A stretch of 64,000 nt of DNA from Afipia sp. (GCA_016201045.1 JACQDM010000005.1:124001-188000); one strand, 5' to 3'. Positions 47,175 to 56,502 are shown, numbered from the stretch's first letter. Program-made: numbers and translations. The notes: generated by a model not told the origin, from the letters alone.

Positions 47175-48035
47175 TTATCCCAGAACGGTCTTGCCGTTTC
47201 GGATCACCGTGACGTTGCGCGACTTCACGCGGCCTTCCAGCGAAACTACATTTCCATCGCGCCACAAATCGAACGACACGGTTTCGCCCGGAAATACCGG
47301 CGACGAAAAGCGCGTCACGTGCTGTTTGAACGCAAGCGGATCGTAATCAGCATAGGTTTGTAACACCGCGCGGCAGCTCAAACCATAGGTGCACATGCCG
47401 TGCAGGATCGGCCGGTCGAAACCCGCGCGCTTGGCGAATTCCGGATCGCTGTGCAGCGGATTGCGGTCGCCGCACAGCCGATAGATCAGCGCCTGATCCG
47501 GCCGCGTCGGAATATCGACGGTCATGTCGGGCGCGCGTTTCGGAATTGCATGCGGCTCGGGCTGACCGTCGCTCGGGCCGCCGAAGCCGCCGTCGCCACG
47601 TGCGAAGGTCGAGGCCACGATGGTCGCGAGCTTGTCGCCCTTCTCGTCCTTAAGAACGTTCTGGCGCAGGATCACCGCGCCTTTATCCTTGCCCTTGTCG
47701 AAGATACCGAGGATCGAGGAATCGACAGTGATGTTCGCCTTCACCGGCAGCGGCTTGTGAAAGGTGATATCGCGCTCGCCGTCCACCACCATCAGCCGGT
47801 TGATGTCGAGCACACCAGCCTGCGCGCCCCACGCAGCGACAGAAGCGTATGTCGGCACGACTTTCAGCGCGCGCGGCGTGAAGTAACCCTCATTGACGAA
47901 CGACAGTTCCTTCTCGTCCATCGGATCGGCACCCATGCCGATGCCGACGGCGTAAAGCATCACTTCGCGGTCGGTCCAGGAATATTTCTGGCCGAGATTT
48001 TTCGGCGCAATGGCTTCGTCGTATTTGATCGGCAT
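47175..48035 (-). CDS. MaoC-family 2-enoyl-CoA hydratase, double hot-dog
   Basis: A 286-residue enzyme with two hot-dog domains, like the hydratase 2 part of the peroxisomal multifunctional enzyme. The active-site motif is YRLCGDRNPLHSDPEFAKRAGFDRPILHG (Asp and His in place). The N-terminal half carries the degenerate substrate-binding domain. It hydrates trans-2-enoyl-CoA to the 3R-hydroxy form. It lies between the DUF35 and DapA-like genes with gaps of 9 and 16 bp. Confidence 0.92.
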   Translation of the reverse strand: MPIKYDEAIAPKNLGQKYSWTDREVMLYAVGIGMGADPMDEKELSFVNEGYFTPRALKVVPTYASVAAWGAQAGVLDINRLMVVDGERDITFHKPLPVKANITVDSSILGIFDKGKDKGAVILRQNVLKDEKGDKLATIVASTFARGDGGFGGPSDGQPEPHAIPKRAPDMTVDIPTRPDQALIYRLCGDRNPLHSDPEFAKRAGFDRPILHGMCTYGLSCRAVLQTYADYDPLAFKQHVTRFSSPVFPGETVSFDLWRDGNVVSLEGRVKSRNVTVIRNGKTVLG

Positions 48036-48044
48036 GCGCGCTCC

Positions 48045-48434
48045 TCAGGCGGGTGTGAAAAACGGCAGCGGCGCGCCGCCGGTCGGCTTCCACACGATTT
48101 TCACGCGCTGGCCGATTTTCAATGCGGTTAAATCCGTATCGACGAAATTCGTCAGCAGCGACGGGCCTTCATCGAGCGTGACATATCCAATGGCAAACGG
48201 CCCGGTCGGCGATTTACGCATCAAGCTGTAGGAGTAGATCACGCCCTCGCCCTTGCTCTCCTCCCACACTGTTTCGCCGCTGTCGCAGAACGGACAGATC
48301 GAGCGCGGGAAATAATGCGGCTCCTTGCACTTGGTGCAGCGCTTGATGAGAAATTTCCCCTCGCGCGCCGCTTTCCAGAACTGCGCAGTCTCGGGGTTTT
48401 CAATCGGTGCTGGATATTTCGGTGTCTCGCTCAT
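48045..48434 (-). CDS. Zn-ribbon/OB-fold DUF35 protein
   Basis: A 129-residue acyl-CoA binding partner protein: zinc ribbon with two CxxC pairs (KRCTKCKEPHYFPRSICPFC) and an OB fold (GEGVIYSYSLM, GYVTLDEGPSLLTNFV). Such proteins form complexes with thiolases or MaoC enzymes and guide acyl-CoA. The start at 48434 overlaps the thiolase stop (ATGA), so the two are translated together. Confidence 0.9.
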   Translation of the reverse strand: MSETPKYPAPIENPETAQFWKAAREGKFLIKRCTKCKEPHYFPRSICPFCDSGETVWEESKGEGVIYSYSLMRKSPTGPFAIGYVTLDEGPSLLTNFVDTDLTALKIGQRVKIVWKPTGGAPLPFFTPA

Positions 48435-49585
48435 GACACACGCTCCAGAATAGCGGTCGATGCGGCGTGCCGCACGCCGAGCAATCCACCTGTGCCATGC
48501 GCGACCGCCAGATCGCAGTTCGGCACCTGCACCTTCGGATGCGCCTCGCCGCGCAGCTGCCGCACCGCTTCGATGATTTTGGTGATGCCGCCGCGATTGA
48601 TCGGGTGGTTGTTGCACAGCCCGCCGCCGTCGGTGTTCCACGGCAGCTTGCCGACGCCGGAAATCAGGTTGCCGTCAGCCACGAACTTTCCGCCCTCGCC
48701 CTTTTTGCAAAAGCCTAAATCCTCAAGCTGGATGACGACGGTGATAGTGAAGCTGTCGTAGATCGAAGCGTATTTGATGTCCTTCGGCGTGATGCCGGCT
48801 TCGGCGAACGCAGCAGGTCCGGTACGCACGCCCGCCGAATAGGTCAGATCGAGATTGCGCCCGCCCATCGGTCCCTTGATCGATTCGCCATGCCCGATCA
48901 GCCGCACCTGCGGCTTCTTCAGTTTCTTCGCGATGTCGGCCGTCGTCACCACGAGCGCACCGCCACCATCCGACACCACACAACAGTCGAGACGATGCAG
49001 CGGATCGGAAATCAACGGCGAATTGAGAACGTCCTCCACCGTGACGACATCCTTCAGCATCGCATGCGGATTGTATTGCGCGTGATGGGAGGCCGCGACC
49101 TTCACCCACGCAAGCTGCTCGCTGGTGGTACCGAAATCGTGCATGTGGCGCATCGCGCACATGCCGTAGGCGTTGTGCGTGGTCGCGCCGTAAGCTGCCT
49201 CGAAATCGACTTCCGGCCCGGTCGCGCGCGGCGGCATCGGACCTGTGCGCGGCTTGCCCGCAAGCGTAATCAGCGCCACCGAACATTTGCCCGCGGCGAT
49301 CGCCTGTGCGGCGTGGCCGAGCGCGATGATGTAGGAGCAGCCGCCGGTCTCGGTTGAATCGAGATGACGCAGCTTCGGCAGGCCGAGATAATCCGCCATC
49401 GCCATCACGCCGCCCGGCGCATCGCCCGCGCAGAAGTAGCCGTCGACGTCGGACCGCGACAGGCCCGCGTCCGCGAGCGCACCCTGTGCGACTTCGGCGT
49501 GCAACTGTCCGGTGGATTTGTCCGGCGCGTGGCGCGTGGGGTGCTCGAAAATCCCCGCGATGTAGGCTTTTCCCCTAATGCTCAA
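48431..49585 (-). CDS. thiolase family protein, SCP2/DitF-like
   Basis: A 384-residue thiolase of the lipid-transfer (SCPx) type. Visible: SIRGKAYIAGIFEHPTR, TETGGCSYIIALGHAAQAI with Cys83, DCCVVSDGGGALVV, and the C-terminal NNHPINRGG and AVAHGTGGLLGVRHA. The start is most likely TTG at 49585 with GGAG 7 nt upstream; a GTG 15 bp earlier is possible. It heads the operon thiolase-DUF35-MaoC-DapA-NUDIX, a set that could remove a side chain from a branched or cyclic acyl-CoA. Confidence 0.9.
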   Translation of the reverse strand: MSIRGKAYIAGIFEHPTRHAPDKSTGQLHAEVAQGALADAGLSRSDVDGYFCAGDAPGGVMAMADYLGLPKLRHLDSTETGGCSYIIALGHAAQAIAAGKCSVALITLAGKPRTGPMPPRATGPEVDFEAAYGATTHNAYGMCAMRHMHDFGTTSEQLAWVKVAASHHAQYNPHAMLKDVVTVEDVLNSPLISDPLHRLDCCVVSDGGGALVVTTADIAKKLKKPQVRLIGHGESIKGPMGGRNLDLTYSAGVRTGPAAFAEAGITPKDIKYASIYDSFTITVVIQLEDLGFCKKGEGGKFVADGNLISGVGKLPWNTDGGGLCNNHPINRGGITKIIEAVRQLRGEAHPKVQVPNCDLAVAHGTGGLLGVRHAASTAILERVS

Positions 49586-49700
49586 CCGTCTTCTCCGCAC
49601 GCGCCTCGCCGCGGACTATCAAGCGCGTCGGACGCGGCTTGGCAAGCGTCATCGGTTTCGCACCGCGAACGGAATATCAGGCTTCTGAAAATGCGCGGCG

Positions 49701-52700
49701 CTACTCCGCGGCGATCTGCGGAGCGACCATCGGCGGCGGGTTGACGAGGTCCCTGGCGAGCTGCTCGTAGCGCGCCTTGGCCTTGGCGATGGACGCCTCC
49801 TTCACCGGGCCGTAGCCGCGAATCTGGTCCGGCAGCGACAAAAGCTCAATCGCGATGTCCGCAGTCTTCGGCGTCAGAAACTTCACCGCCGTCACGATGT
49901 CCTGCTCGTAGCCCTTGATGAGATTGCGCTCCGTCTTTCGATCCGCGCTGTAGCTGAACGGATCGAACAACGTGCCGCGCAGGAAGCGGAATTTCGCGAG
50001 AATGCCGAACAGTCCCCCGATCCACGATCCGAACGCGCGCTTCTTCGGCCTGCCCTGCGCATCGACGCCCGGCAGCATCGGGGGCGCGAGATTGTAGGTC
50101 AGCTTGAAATTGCCCTCGAAATGCCTGGCGACTTCGGCGGAGAACTTGCCATCCGTAAAGAGCCGCGCAACTTCGTACTCATCTTTATAGGCGAGCAGCT
50201 TGGCGTAGTTGATCGCGACCGCGCGCGGCAGCGCTTCGTCGTAGCCGCCATTCTTCGCAACCCGGCGCACCTGGTCCACGATATTGCGGTAGCGCGTAGC
50301 AAGAGCCTTGTTCTGGTATTTGGTGAGGAATTTCTCGCGATGCGTAATAACTTCGTCGAGCGTCATCTCCTGCAGCGTTTTCGGCGCGACCGCGTCGTCC
50401 TTCATCATCGCAACGACGCGCTTCGGGTCCACCACAAAAAGACGGCCCAGGCGAAACGCCTCGGTGTTCATCTTGATGCCGACGCCGTTGAGTTCGATGG
50501 CCTGCTCGATGGCGGCAGCGCCGACCGGCAATAGACCCTGCTGATAGGCGTAACCCATCATCATCATGTTGGTGGCGATGGTGTCGCCGAGCAGATTTTC
50601 GGCGGCATGCGTGAAATCGACGAAGGCGGAATCCTTGCGCAGCGCATTTTCGAGAACGAGGTTCACCTTGCCGCGCTGGAAGTTGAAGTCGCGGTTGTGA
50701 ATGAAGTCCGCAATCGGAATGAGATGGGTGTTGACGATGCCGCGCGTGCGCGTCGACTCGCAAAGCGAAATCGTTTCCTTGGCGATGGCGACGACTTCAT
50801 CTGCCGCCATCAGAAGGTCCGCCGTTCCGGTGACAATGCGCGAACACGTCACGTCTTCGGTGTTCTGCGACAGCCGCACGTGACTGAGAACCGCACCACC
50901 TTTTTGCGCCAGCCCCGAAATATCGAGGATCATGCTGGCCTTGCCTTCGATATGCGCCGCCATGCCGAGCAATGCACCGATGGTGAGCACGCCCGTGCCG
51001 CCGACACCGCCGACCGCGATGTTGTAGGGCTTGTCGAGCGAAGGCTTCGATGCGGGCTCTGGAAATTCGCCGAGATCGCCGAGATCGACCGGCGCGCGCT
51101 TTCTTAAGGCGCCGCCCTCGATGGTGACGAAAGAGGGACAGAATCCCTTCAGGCAGGAATAGTCCTTGTTGCAGCTCGACTGGTTGATCTCGCGCTTGCG
51201 GCCGAATTCGGTTTCCAAGGGCTCGACCGAAATGCAGTTCGACTGCACCGAGCAATCGCCGCAGCCTTCGCAGACAGCGGCGTTGATCATCACCCGCTTG
51301 TTGGGATCTTCCATCGTTCCGCGTTTGCGGCGGCGGCGCTTTTCGGCGGCGCAGGTCTGCACGAACACGATGGCCGACGCGCCCGGCACCTCGCGCACCG
51401 TCTTCATGACGTGATCGAGTTCGTCGCGATGCGCGAGCTTGGTGCCCGGCGCAATCGAGTCCGCCGGATAGGAATCGGGATTTTCCGACACCAGCCAGAT
51501 TTCGCGGATACCTTCGGAATGAAGCTGGAATGTGATCTGCTGCGGCGACAGTTCGCCGTCGTGGCGCTGGCCGCCGGTCATCGCGACCGCGTCGTTATAG
51601 AGAATCTTGTAGGTGATGTTGGCTTTCGAGGCGATGGCCTGACGAATGGCGAGCGAACCGGAATGGAAGTACGTGCCGTCGCCGAGATTGGCGAAGATGT
51701 GCTTCTCGTTGGTGAACGGCGCGATACCGACCCACGGCACGCCCTCGCCGCCCATATGCGTGAACGTCTCGGTCGAGCGATCCATCCACAGCGCCATGAA
51801 GTGACAGCCGATGCCGGCCATCGCGCGGCTGCCTTCGGGCACCTTAGTCGAGGTGTTGTGCGGGCAGCCGGAGCAGAAATACGGCGTGCGCGTCACCGGC
51901 GTCACCACCTGCACCTGCGACGCCTGACGGCCATTGAACCAGTCGACCTTGTTGCGCAGCATGGTGACGATCTCGGGATTGAGATCGAGCAGCAGCAGGC
52001 GTTCGGTGAGCGAACTCGCGAGCGAAGCGACCGTCAATTCTTCCGCGAACGGCAGGAAGCGCTTGTCGTGATGGTCCATCTTGCCGACGATGCGCGGGCG
52101 CACGTCGTCGCGCCAATTGAACAATTCCTGCTTCACCTGGTTTTCGACGATCTCGCGGCGCTCTTCGATGATGAAAATTTCTTCGAGCCCGACCGCGAAC
52201 TGGCGCACGCCTTCCGGCTCGAGCGGCCAGGGCATGCCGATCTTATAAAGACGCAATCCGATTTTCGCCGCGATCTCCGGCGTGATGCCGAGTTCGCGCA
52301 GCGCCTGACGGATATCCTCGTAGCTCTTGCCCGACGCCATGATGCCGAAACGCGCGTTCGGCGAATCCATCGTCACGCGGTTGATCTTGTTGGCGCGCGC
52401 GAAAGCGATCGCGGCGAAGCCTTTGTAATCCTGCAGGCGCTTGTCCTGCGCGAAGCGGTCGTCCGGCCAGCGCAGGTTCAGCCCGCCCGGCGGCAGTTCG
52501 AAATCCGGTGGGATGATAAAGGGCGTCATCTCGTCGTTGAGATTGATCTCGGCAGTGGTCTCGACGGTCTCGGTGATGACCTTCATGCCGACCCAGCAAC
52601 CCGAGTATCGCGACATTGCAATGCCGAGCAGACCCATTGCGATGATTTCGTGGATCGAGGACGGATAGAGATACGGCATCAGCGCCGACATGAAGGCATG

Positions 52701-53186
52701 ATCGGACTGATGCGGCACGGTGGAAGATTTCGCGCCGTGATCGTCGCCGGCCAGACACAGCACGCCGCCATTCTTCGCGGAGCCTGCCGCGTTGCCGTGA
52801 CGGAAAACGTCGCCGCAACGATCGACGCCCGGACCCTTGCCGTACCAGATGCCGGTGATGCCATCGAACTTCGCGCCGGGCGACAGATTGAGCTGCTGCG
52901 AACCCCAGATCGCGGTGGCCGCAAGATCCTCGTTCACGCCGGGCTGGAACTTGATGTTGTATTGTTCGAGATGTTTTCGCGCGGCGAAGAGCTGCTGGTC
53001 GTATCCGCCGAGCGGTGAGCCGCGATAGCCAGTGACGAATGCCGCCGTATTGAGGCCCATTGCGCGGTCGCGCCGCACCTGCGCCATCGGCAGGCGCACC
53101 AGCGCCTGAATGCCGGTGAGAAAAACGTGCCCAGAGGCCTGCGTATATTTCTGGTCGAGACTGATCGGCCCTTGGTTGATTCCCAT
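49701..53186 (-). CDS. indolepyruvate ferredoxin oxidoreductase, fused alpha-beta type
   Basis: A 1161-residue single-chain 2-oxoacid:ferredoxin oxidoreductase that decarboxylates aryl or branched-chain 2-oxo acids to acyl-CoA. Order: pyrimidine-binding domain (TGYRGSPLGGYDQQL), a CxxC in FCSGCPHNTSTK near 432, thiamine diphosphate domain (LGDGTYFHSGSLAIRQAI near 500), an iron-sulfur segment (CEGCGDCSVQSNC near 640), then the gamma-type domain (GGVGGTGVLTIGALLGMAAH). Ends in a Pro-rich tail. Possibly supplies the acyl-CoA handled by the downstream thiolase operon, 115 bp away; this is inference. Confidence 0.95.
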   Translation of the reverse strand: MGINQGPISLDQKYTQASGHVFLTGIQALVRLPMAQVRRDRAMGLNTAAFVTGYRGSPLGGYDQQLFAARKHLEQYNIKFQPGVNEDLAATAIWGSQQLNLSPGAKFDGITGIWYGKGPGVDRCGDVFRHGNAAGSAKNGGVLCLAGDDHGAKSSTVPHQSDHAFMSALMPYLYPSSIHEIIAMGLLGIAMSRYSGCWVGMKVITETVETTAEINLNDEMTPFIIPPDFELPPGGLNLRWPDDRFAQDKRLQDYKGFAAIAFARANKINRVTMDSPNARFGIMASGKSYEDIRQALRELGITPEIAAKIGLRLYKIGMPWPLEPEGVRQFAVGLEEIFIIEERREIVENQVKQELFNWRDDVRPRIVGKMDHHDKRFLPFAEELTVASLASSLTERLLLLDLNPEIVTMLRNKVDWFNGRQASQVQVVTPVTRTPYFCSGCPHNTSTKVPEGSRAMAGIGCHFMALWMDRSTETFTHMGGEGVPWVGIAPFTNEKHIFANLGDGTYFHSGSLAIRQAIASKANITYKILYNDAVAMTGGQRHDGELSPQQITFQLHSEGIREIWLVSENPDSYPADSIAPGTKLAHRDELDHVMKTVREVPGASAIVFVQTCAAEKRRRRKRGTMEDPNKRVMINAAVCEGCGDCSVQSNCISVEPLETEFGRKREINQSSCNKDYSCLKGFCPSFVTIEGGALRKRAPVDLGDLGEFPEPASKPSLDKPYNIAVGGVGGTGVLTIGALLGMAAHIEGKASMILDISGLAQKGGAVLSHVRLSQNTEDVTCSRIVTGTADLLMAADEVVAIAKETISLCESTRTRGIVNTHLIPIADFIHNRDFNFQRGKVNLVLENALRKDSAFVDFTHAAENLLGDTIATNMMMMGYAYQQGLLPVGAAAIEQAIELNGVGIKMNTEAFRLGRLFVVDPKRVVAMMKDDAVAPKTLQEMTLDEVITHREKFLTKYQNKALATRYRNIVDQVRRVAKNGGYDEALPRAVAINYAKLLAYKDEYEVARLFTDGKFSAEVARHFEGNFKLTYNLAPPMLPGVDAQGRPKKRAFGSWIGGLFGILAKFRFLRGTLFDPFSYSADRKTERNLIKGYEQDIVTAVKFLTPKTADIAIELLSLPDQIRGYGPVKEASIAKAKARYEQLARDLVNPPPMVAPQIAAE

Positions 53187-53584
53187 ATTTCGCCTCGGTT
53201 TGCCCCGGCAGCGCGGGGTCTGTTCTTCCCTGTTGAGAGGCAGTCTAAGCGGCTTTCCGTTTCAAGCGCACCACAATTCGCGCAGGGCAGACCATTGTTT
53301 TATATCGGTTTTTGAGGCGCAATTTTCGGCATCTGCATAGAACTAAACATCGCCGGATGTGTCGCCGCACCGGCATCGGCGGTAACGAGATTTCAGTCCT
53401 CCAAAATTATTGCAGCGCGAAGAAAACCCGTTCCGTGACATTGCAAAATTTTCACCTGCCGCGCCGATTCGTGCATCGCTGCGTCCCGCCTCGCGCGGGA
53501 ACGCGCGCCGTCCCTCCCCGGTTGTCCCTGCAACGGTCGCCCCGACGCGACCGCGCATTTGAGAACTAAAGGGAGGATTGCACC
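53187..53584. other. divergent intergenic region upstream of two small membrane protein genes
   Basis: About 400 bp. The part near 53280-53420 is AT-rich and should hold the promoter of the oxidoreductase gene. The part near 53498-53523 has a stress-sigma-like promoter candidate (separate entry). No gene with a ribosome binding site is seen. Confidence 0.55.
53498..53523 (+). promoter_or_regulatory. candidate EcfG-type promoter
   Basis: GGAAC (53498-53502) is followed after 17 bp by GGTT (53520-53523), close to the alphaproteobacterial general-stress consensus GGAAC-N16/17-CGTT with one mismatch. It lies 62 bp before the ATG of the first small membrane protein. A chance match in GC-rich DNA is possible. 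Confidence 0.35.
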
Positions 53585-53854
53585 ATGACGTTTTCAAGCA
53601 ATGGCTGGAGTTCGAATCCGGAGCACGATTTCTCGCCGCCGAACCAGACCAGCGACGACTTCGAGTTCAATCAGTCGGGCAAGCCGATCAAGGCCGTCAT
53701 CGGCCTCGGTATTCTTGTCGCATTCGGTATCGCGCTGACGTTTTTCCATCCGGCCAGTCACAGCGCGTCGACACCGTCTTCTCCGATGGTGAGCGAGACA
53801 GCGCATCCGGACATCAATAGCGCGCCGGGCCAGACCACGGGTTCGGCGCGATGA
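53585..53854 (+). CDS. small single-span membrane protein A
   Basis: An 89-residue protein: a polar Asn/Ser/Pro/Asp-rich head (about 1-33), one membrane segment (about 36-54, AVIGLGILVAFGIALTFF) and a Ser/Thr/Pro tail ending PGQTTGSAR. A GGGAGG sequence precedes the ATG. The tail motif is repeated in the next small gene. Function unknown. Confidence 0.72.
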   Translation: MTFSSNGWSSNPEHDFSPPNQTSDDFEFNQSGKPIKAVIGLGILVAFGIALTFFHPASHSASTPSSPMVSETAHPDINSAPGQTTGSAR

Positions 53855-53859
53855 TGCTT

Positions 53860-53895
53860 GCGCCACGGCGCGGAACAAACCGCTGGCCGTGGCGC
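53860..53895 (+). other. hairpin between the two small membrane protein genes
   Basis: GCGCCACGGC (53860-53869) pairs with GCCGTGGCGC (53886-53895) around a 16-nt loop. Only a weak T-rich run follows, so it may be a partial terminator or an RNA-stability element that lowers expression of the second gene. Confidence 0.55.
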
Positions 53896-53929
53896 TTGTC
53901 TCTTCAAGACAGACCATTGGAGGAATGAC

Positions 53930-54334
53930 ATGCCCATCAACAAGAACGATCCGTATGAATCCGACACCGGGATGCGCCGCCGCGGACAGCAGCGTTTCGA
54001 GGAAGACATGCAGGCCGACCCCGAACTCGCCGAAGGCACCGCGAGCGCCGGGCGCATCGGACTGTTCGCCATCGCGATCCTCGCCATCCTCGGCGCGGTG
54101 TTCTACGGGCTGAACAATCCGTCGATCGCGCCGCAACCTGAGTCAACGGCGCAGACCACGACGACAACCCCGCCGGCCAATACGGCGCAGGCTCCGACAC
54201 CGGCTCCGGGTCAGACCACCGGCTCGGCAACATCGTCGGCTCCGGCGTCGCAGTCGGCGAGTCCGTCGATAAATGCGGCACCGTCGCCATCGAACAGCGG
54301 TACGACACAGTCCGGTCCGCCCGCGAACAACTGA
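53930..54334 (+). CDS. small single-span membrane protein B
   Basis: A 134-residue protein: a charged cytoplasmic head (MPINKNDPYESDTGMRRRGQ), one membrane segment (about 42-62, IGLFAIAILAILGAVFYGL) and a low-complexity Ser/Thr/Pro/Ala/Gln tail that includes APGQTTGSATSS. GGAGG lies 5 nt before the ATG. The tail would be flexible and exposed outside the membrane. Function unknown; it shares the PGQTTGSA motif with the gene before it. Confidence 0.72.
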   Translation: MPINKNDPYESDTGMRRRGQQRFEEDMQADPELAEGTASAGRIGLFAIAILAILGAVFYGLNNPSIAPQPESTAQTTTTTPPANTAQAPTPAPGQTTGSATSSAPASQSASPSINAAPSPSNSGTTQSGPPANN

Positions 54335-54392
54335 GCCGCGAGGCGTGCAGCCTTGAAGGCCTGGTGCGCGAAGGATGAGAGCGCGCGAAAAG

Positions 54393-54428
54393 ATGCGGCG
54401 GCCATCGCAAGATGATCGCCGCATTTTT
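54393..54428 (+). terminator. terminator after small membrane protein B
   Basis: ATGCGGCG (54393-54400) pairs with CGCCGCAT (54417-54424), followed by five T. It ends just before the stop of the convergent lyase gene. Confidence 0.75.
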
Positions 54429-54439
54429 ACGAATGAATG

Positions 54440-55270
54440 CTAGAACGTTTCGCCGCCGAACTTGCCGTTGATTTCGGCATAGGTCGCCGCATTGGCGAAT
54501 TCCGCGAACGAACCCTTCTCCGCAATCTCCCGCGCCGCACGCAGAAATCCGCCCCACGCGGCACGCGCCATCGCACCGCCGACGCTGATGCGCCTCACGC
54601 CCATATCGGCGATCTCTGCAACCGACGCTCCGCCCGCCGCACCCACCAACAAGTTCACCGGCTTCGGTGCAACGGCCTTGACGATGGCGACGATGTCGCC
54701 TTTGGACTTGATGCCCGGTGCATAGAGACAATCGGCACCCGCATCGGCGTATGCAACGAGCCGCTCGATCGTCGCCTTCAGATCGGGCCGGCCGATCAGG
54801 TAACTCTCGCAGCGCCCGACCAGCATCACGTTCTGCTTGCTGGCATCGATTGCGGCGCGCGACGCTCGCATGCGCTCGACCGCGAGCTTGAACTCGTAGA
54901 GCGGCTGTCCGGCGTCGCCCGTCGAATCCTCGATGGAAATACCGGCAACACCCGTCGCCACACCGAGCGTGACATTCTTCGCTACAGTTTCGGGATCGTC
55001 GGCAAAGCCCGCCTCGAAGTCGGCATTCACCGGCAAATCGGTCGCCTCGCTCAGAAGTTTCAGATGATCGCAAATCTGTTCGACGGGCAAATCGTTGTCC
55101 GGCCGGCCGGTCGACCACGCAAAACCGGAACTCGTCGATGCCAGCGCCTTGAAGCCCATTCCGGCGAGAAGTTTTGCGCTACCGACATCCCACGGATTGG
55201 GAATCACGAAGCAGCCGCTGTCGTGGAGTTTGCGGAAATTGGCTCGTTTCTGCTCGATCGAAAGCGGCAT
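54440..55270 (-). CDS. isocitrate lyase / PEP mutase family protein
   Basis: A 276-residue TIM-barrel enzyme. It has the superfamily pattern VIPNPWDVGSAKLL, LPVNADFEAGFADDPE (metal-binding Asp and Glu), GISIEDSTG, MLVGRCESYL and GADCLYAPGIKS. The usual KKCGH loop of 2-methylisocitrate lyase is replaced by VGRCES, so a lyase for another oxo or hydroxy acid, such as oxaloacetate or a phosphonate, is likely. ATG 55270 has GGGGAG 7 nt upstream. Confidence 0.87.
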   Translation of the reverse strand: MPLSIEQKRANFRKLHDSGCFVIPNPWDVGSAKLLAGMGFKALASTSSGFAWSTGRPDNDLPVEQICDHLKLLSEATDLPVNADFEAGFADDPETVAKNVTLGVATGVAGISIEDSTGDAGQPLYEFKLAVERMRASRAAIDASKQNVMLVGRCESYLIGRPDLKATIERLVAYADAGADCLYAPGIKSKGDIVAIVKAVAPKPVNLLVGAAGGASVAEIADMGVRRISVGGAMARAAWGGFLRAAREIAEKGSFAEFANAATYAEINGKFGGETF

Positions 55271-55431
55271 TGAAAATCTCCCCGGTGCCGTGACATCGCG
55301 CCGCGTTATACGCGAATTGCGGAGCCGATGCCTGTTGACAGTGCGGTCCGAAAATTGGCGTAATCCGCGGGCTTTTGCTTTGCATTTCTTGCTCTTTTGC
55401 AAGCCTCGCTCTTATTATGAATAGGTGGTCC

Positions 55432-56286
55432 ATGTTCCGCAGCGCCTTGATCGCAGCTTTCGCTCTCGTGCCGGTCGCGGCCTCCGCCTATGAGATCAAG
55501 CCGAAAGTGCCCGATGCGGGATTTTCCGGTAAACTTCTGCCGGACATCGTCGGCCTGTCGAGCAATGTCGAGGGCGGCAAGGCAGCGGCGATTTTCGAGG
55601 CGTATCTGAAAGACCTGCCCGGCGTGAAGCCTGAGGCGACGCAGGAAAAATTCGGCGGCACCAACGTCAGCTATGTGTCGTCCGTGAAATTCGTCTCGCC
55701 TGCGTCGAGCAATCATCCCGGCGAATCGATGTCGGCGATGTTCTCCTCGCCCGCCAGCGCCAACCGCGCCTACTACATTTCGCGCAGCCTCGGTTTTGCC
55801 AACGACAAGCAGCCTTCCAAGCAGGAAATGATCGAGCGCGTCACCGCGAAATACGGAACGCCAACTGCGATTGGCGACGGCAAGGTCTATTACTTCTATA
55901 AGGGCGGCAAGGTGATGTCGGTGAAGGAAAAATACACACCTGCTTCAGCGGTCGATGCGCTGAATGCGCCGCTCAATCCCAAGGCTGCGGTCGCGCTCAA
56001 CGATGCGAACGGGCGCGGAAGCTGCGTCGCCATGCTCAAGCGCGCGGAGGCGACCGACAAGACGCTGCCGAAATTGGCTGACGACGCCAAGGCCGCCAAC
56101 TGCGACGGCCTCGTTGCGGTCGAGATCACCAACGGCATTACGACCGACCGCGTCGGCAAGGCGGATTTCACGCTGATCGATTTCAAGGAAATCGCGAGCG
56201 CCGCCAAGATCGATGCCGACGCCTTCGCCGCCGAAAAGAACGAAAAGCTCAACAAGACGCCGATGGGCAACTCGCCAAAACTTTAG
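55432..56286 (+). CDS. secreted protein of unknown function
   Basis: A 284-residue protein with a signal peptide (MFRSALIAAFALVPVAASAY). The mature part has no cysteine until GRGSCVAML and AANCDGLVAVE, which could form one disulfide. Pattern PGESMSAMFSSPASANRAYYISR and KVYYFYKGGKVMSVKEKY suggest a mixed alpha/beta fold. No family recognised. The ATG at 55432 has AGG 6 nt upstream; an ATG 15 bp earlier lacks one. Confidence 0.7.
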   Translation: MFRSALIAAFALVPVAASAYEIKPKVPDAGFSGKLLPDIVGLSSNVEGGKAAAIFEAYLKDLPGVKPEATQEKFGGTNVSYVSSVKFVSPASSNHPGESMSAMFSSPASANRAYYISRSLGFANDKQPSKQEMIERVTAKYGTPTAIGDGKVYYFYKGGKVMSVKEKYTPASAVDALNAPLNPKAAVALNDANGRGSCVAMLKRAEATDKTLPKLADDAKAANCDGLVAVEITNGITTDRVGKADFTLIDFKEIASAAKIDADAFAAEKNEKLNKTPMGNSPKL

Positions 56287-56289
56287 GCG

Positions 56290-56502
56290 CTACACGCCTC
56301 TGAACAGCACGCCGACGGCCAGCACGACATAAGCGATGGCGAGCACATCGAACACGCGCGCGGCGTTGACGATCGGCACGCGCACGCCCGCGTAGTGCAT
56401 GAAGAACGCGACCAGCGCGAGCACGATGGAAATCAGGAAGAATGCAATGGACGGCGGCGTCAGCACGAACCAGCTCGTGCGGCGGCGATAGGCGTAAGCC
56501 AT
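56290..56502 (-). CDS. small membrane protein with two membrane segments
   Basis: A 70-residue protein: basic head MAYAYRRRTSWF, membrane segments about 15-38 and 48-68. A GAGGAGG sequence 7 nt before the ATG strongly supports translation. Function unknown. Its stop lies 3 bp from that of the convergent secreted protein. Confidence 0.72.
   Translation of the reverse strand: MAYAYRRRTSWFVLTPPSIAFFLISIVLALVAFFMHYAGVRVPIVNAARVFDVLAIAYVVLAVGVLFRGV

Noticed and set aside
51411-53018. A 535-codon open frame on the plus strand
   Set aside because: It lies wholly antisense to the conserved oxidoreductase gene, is rich in Arg, His and Asp as expected from reverse-strand GC-rich codons, and has no ribosome binding site or recognisable motif.
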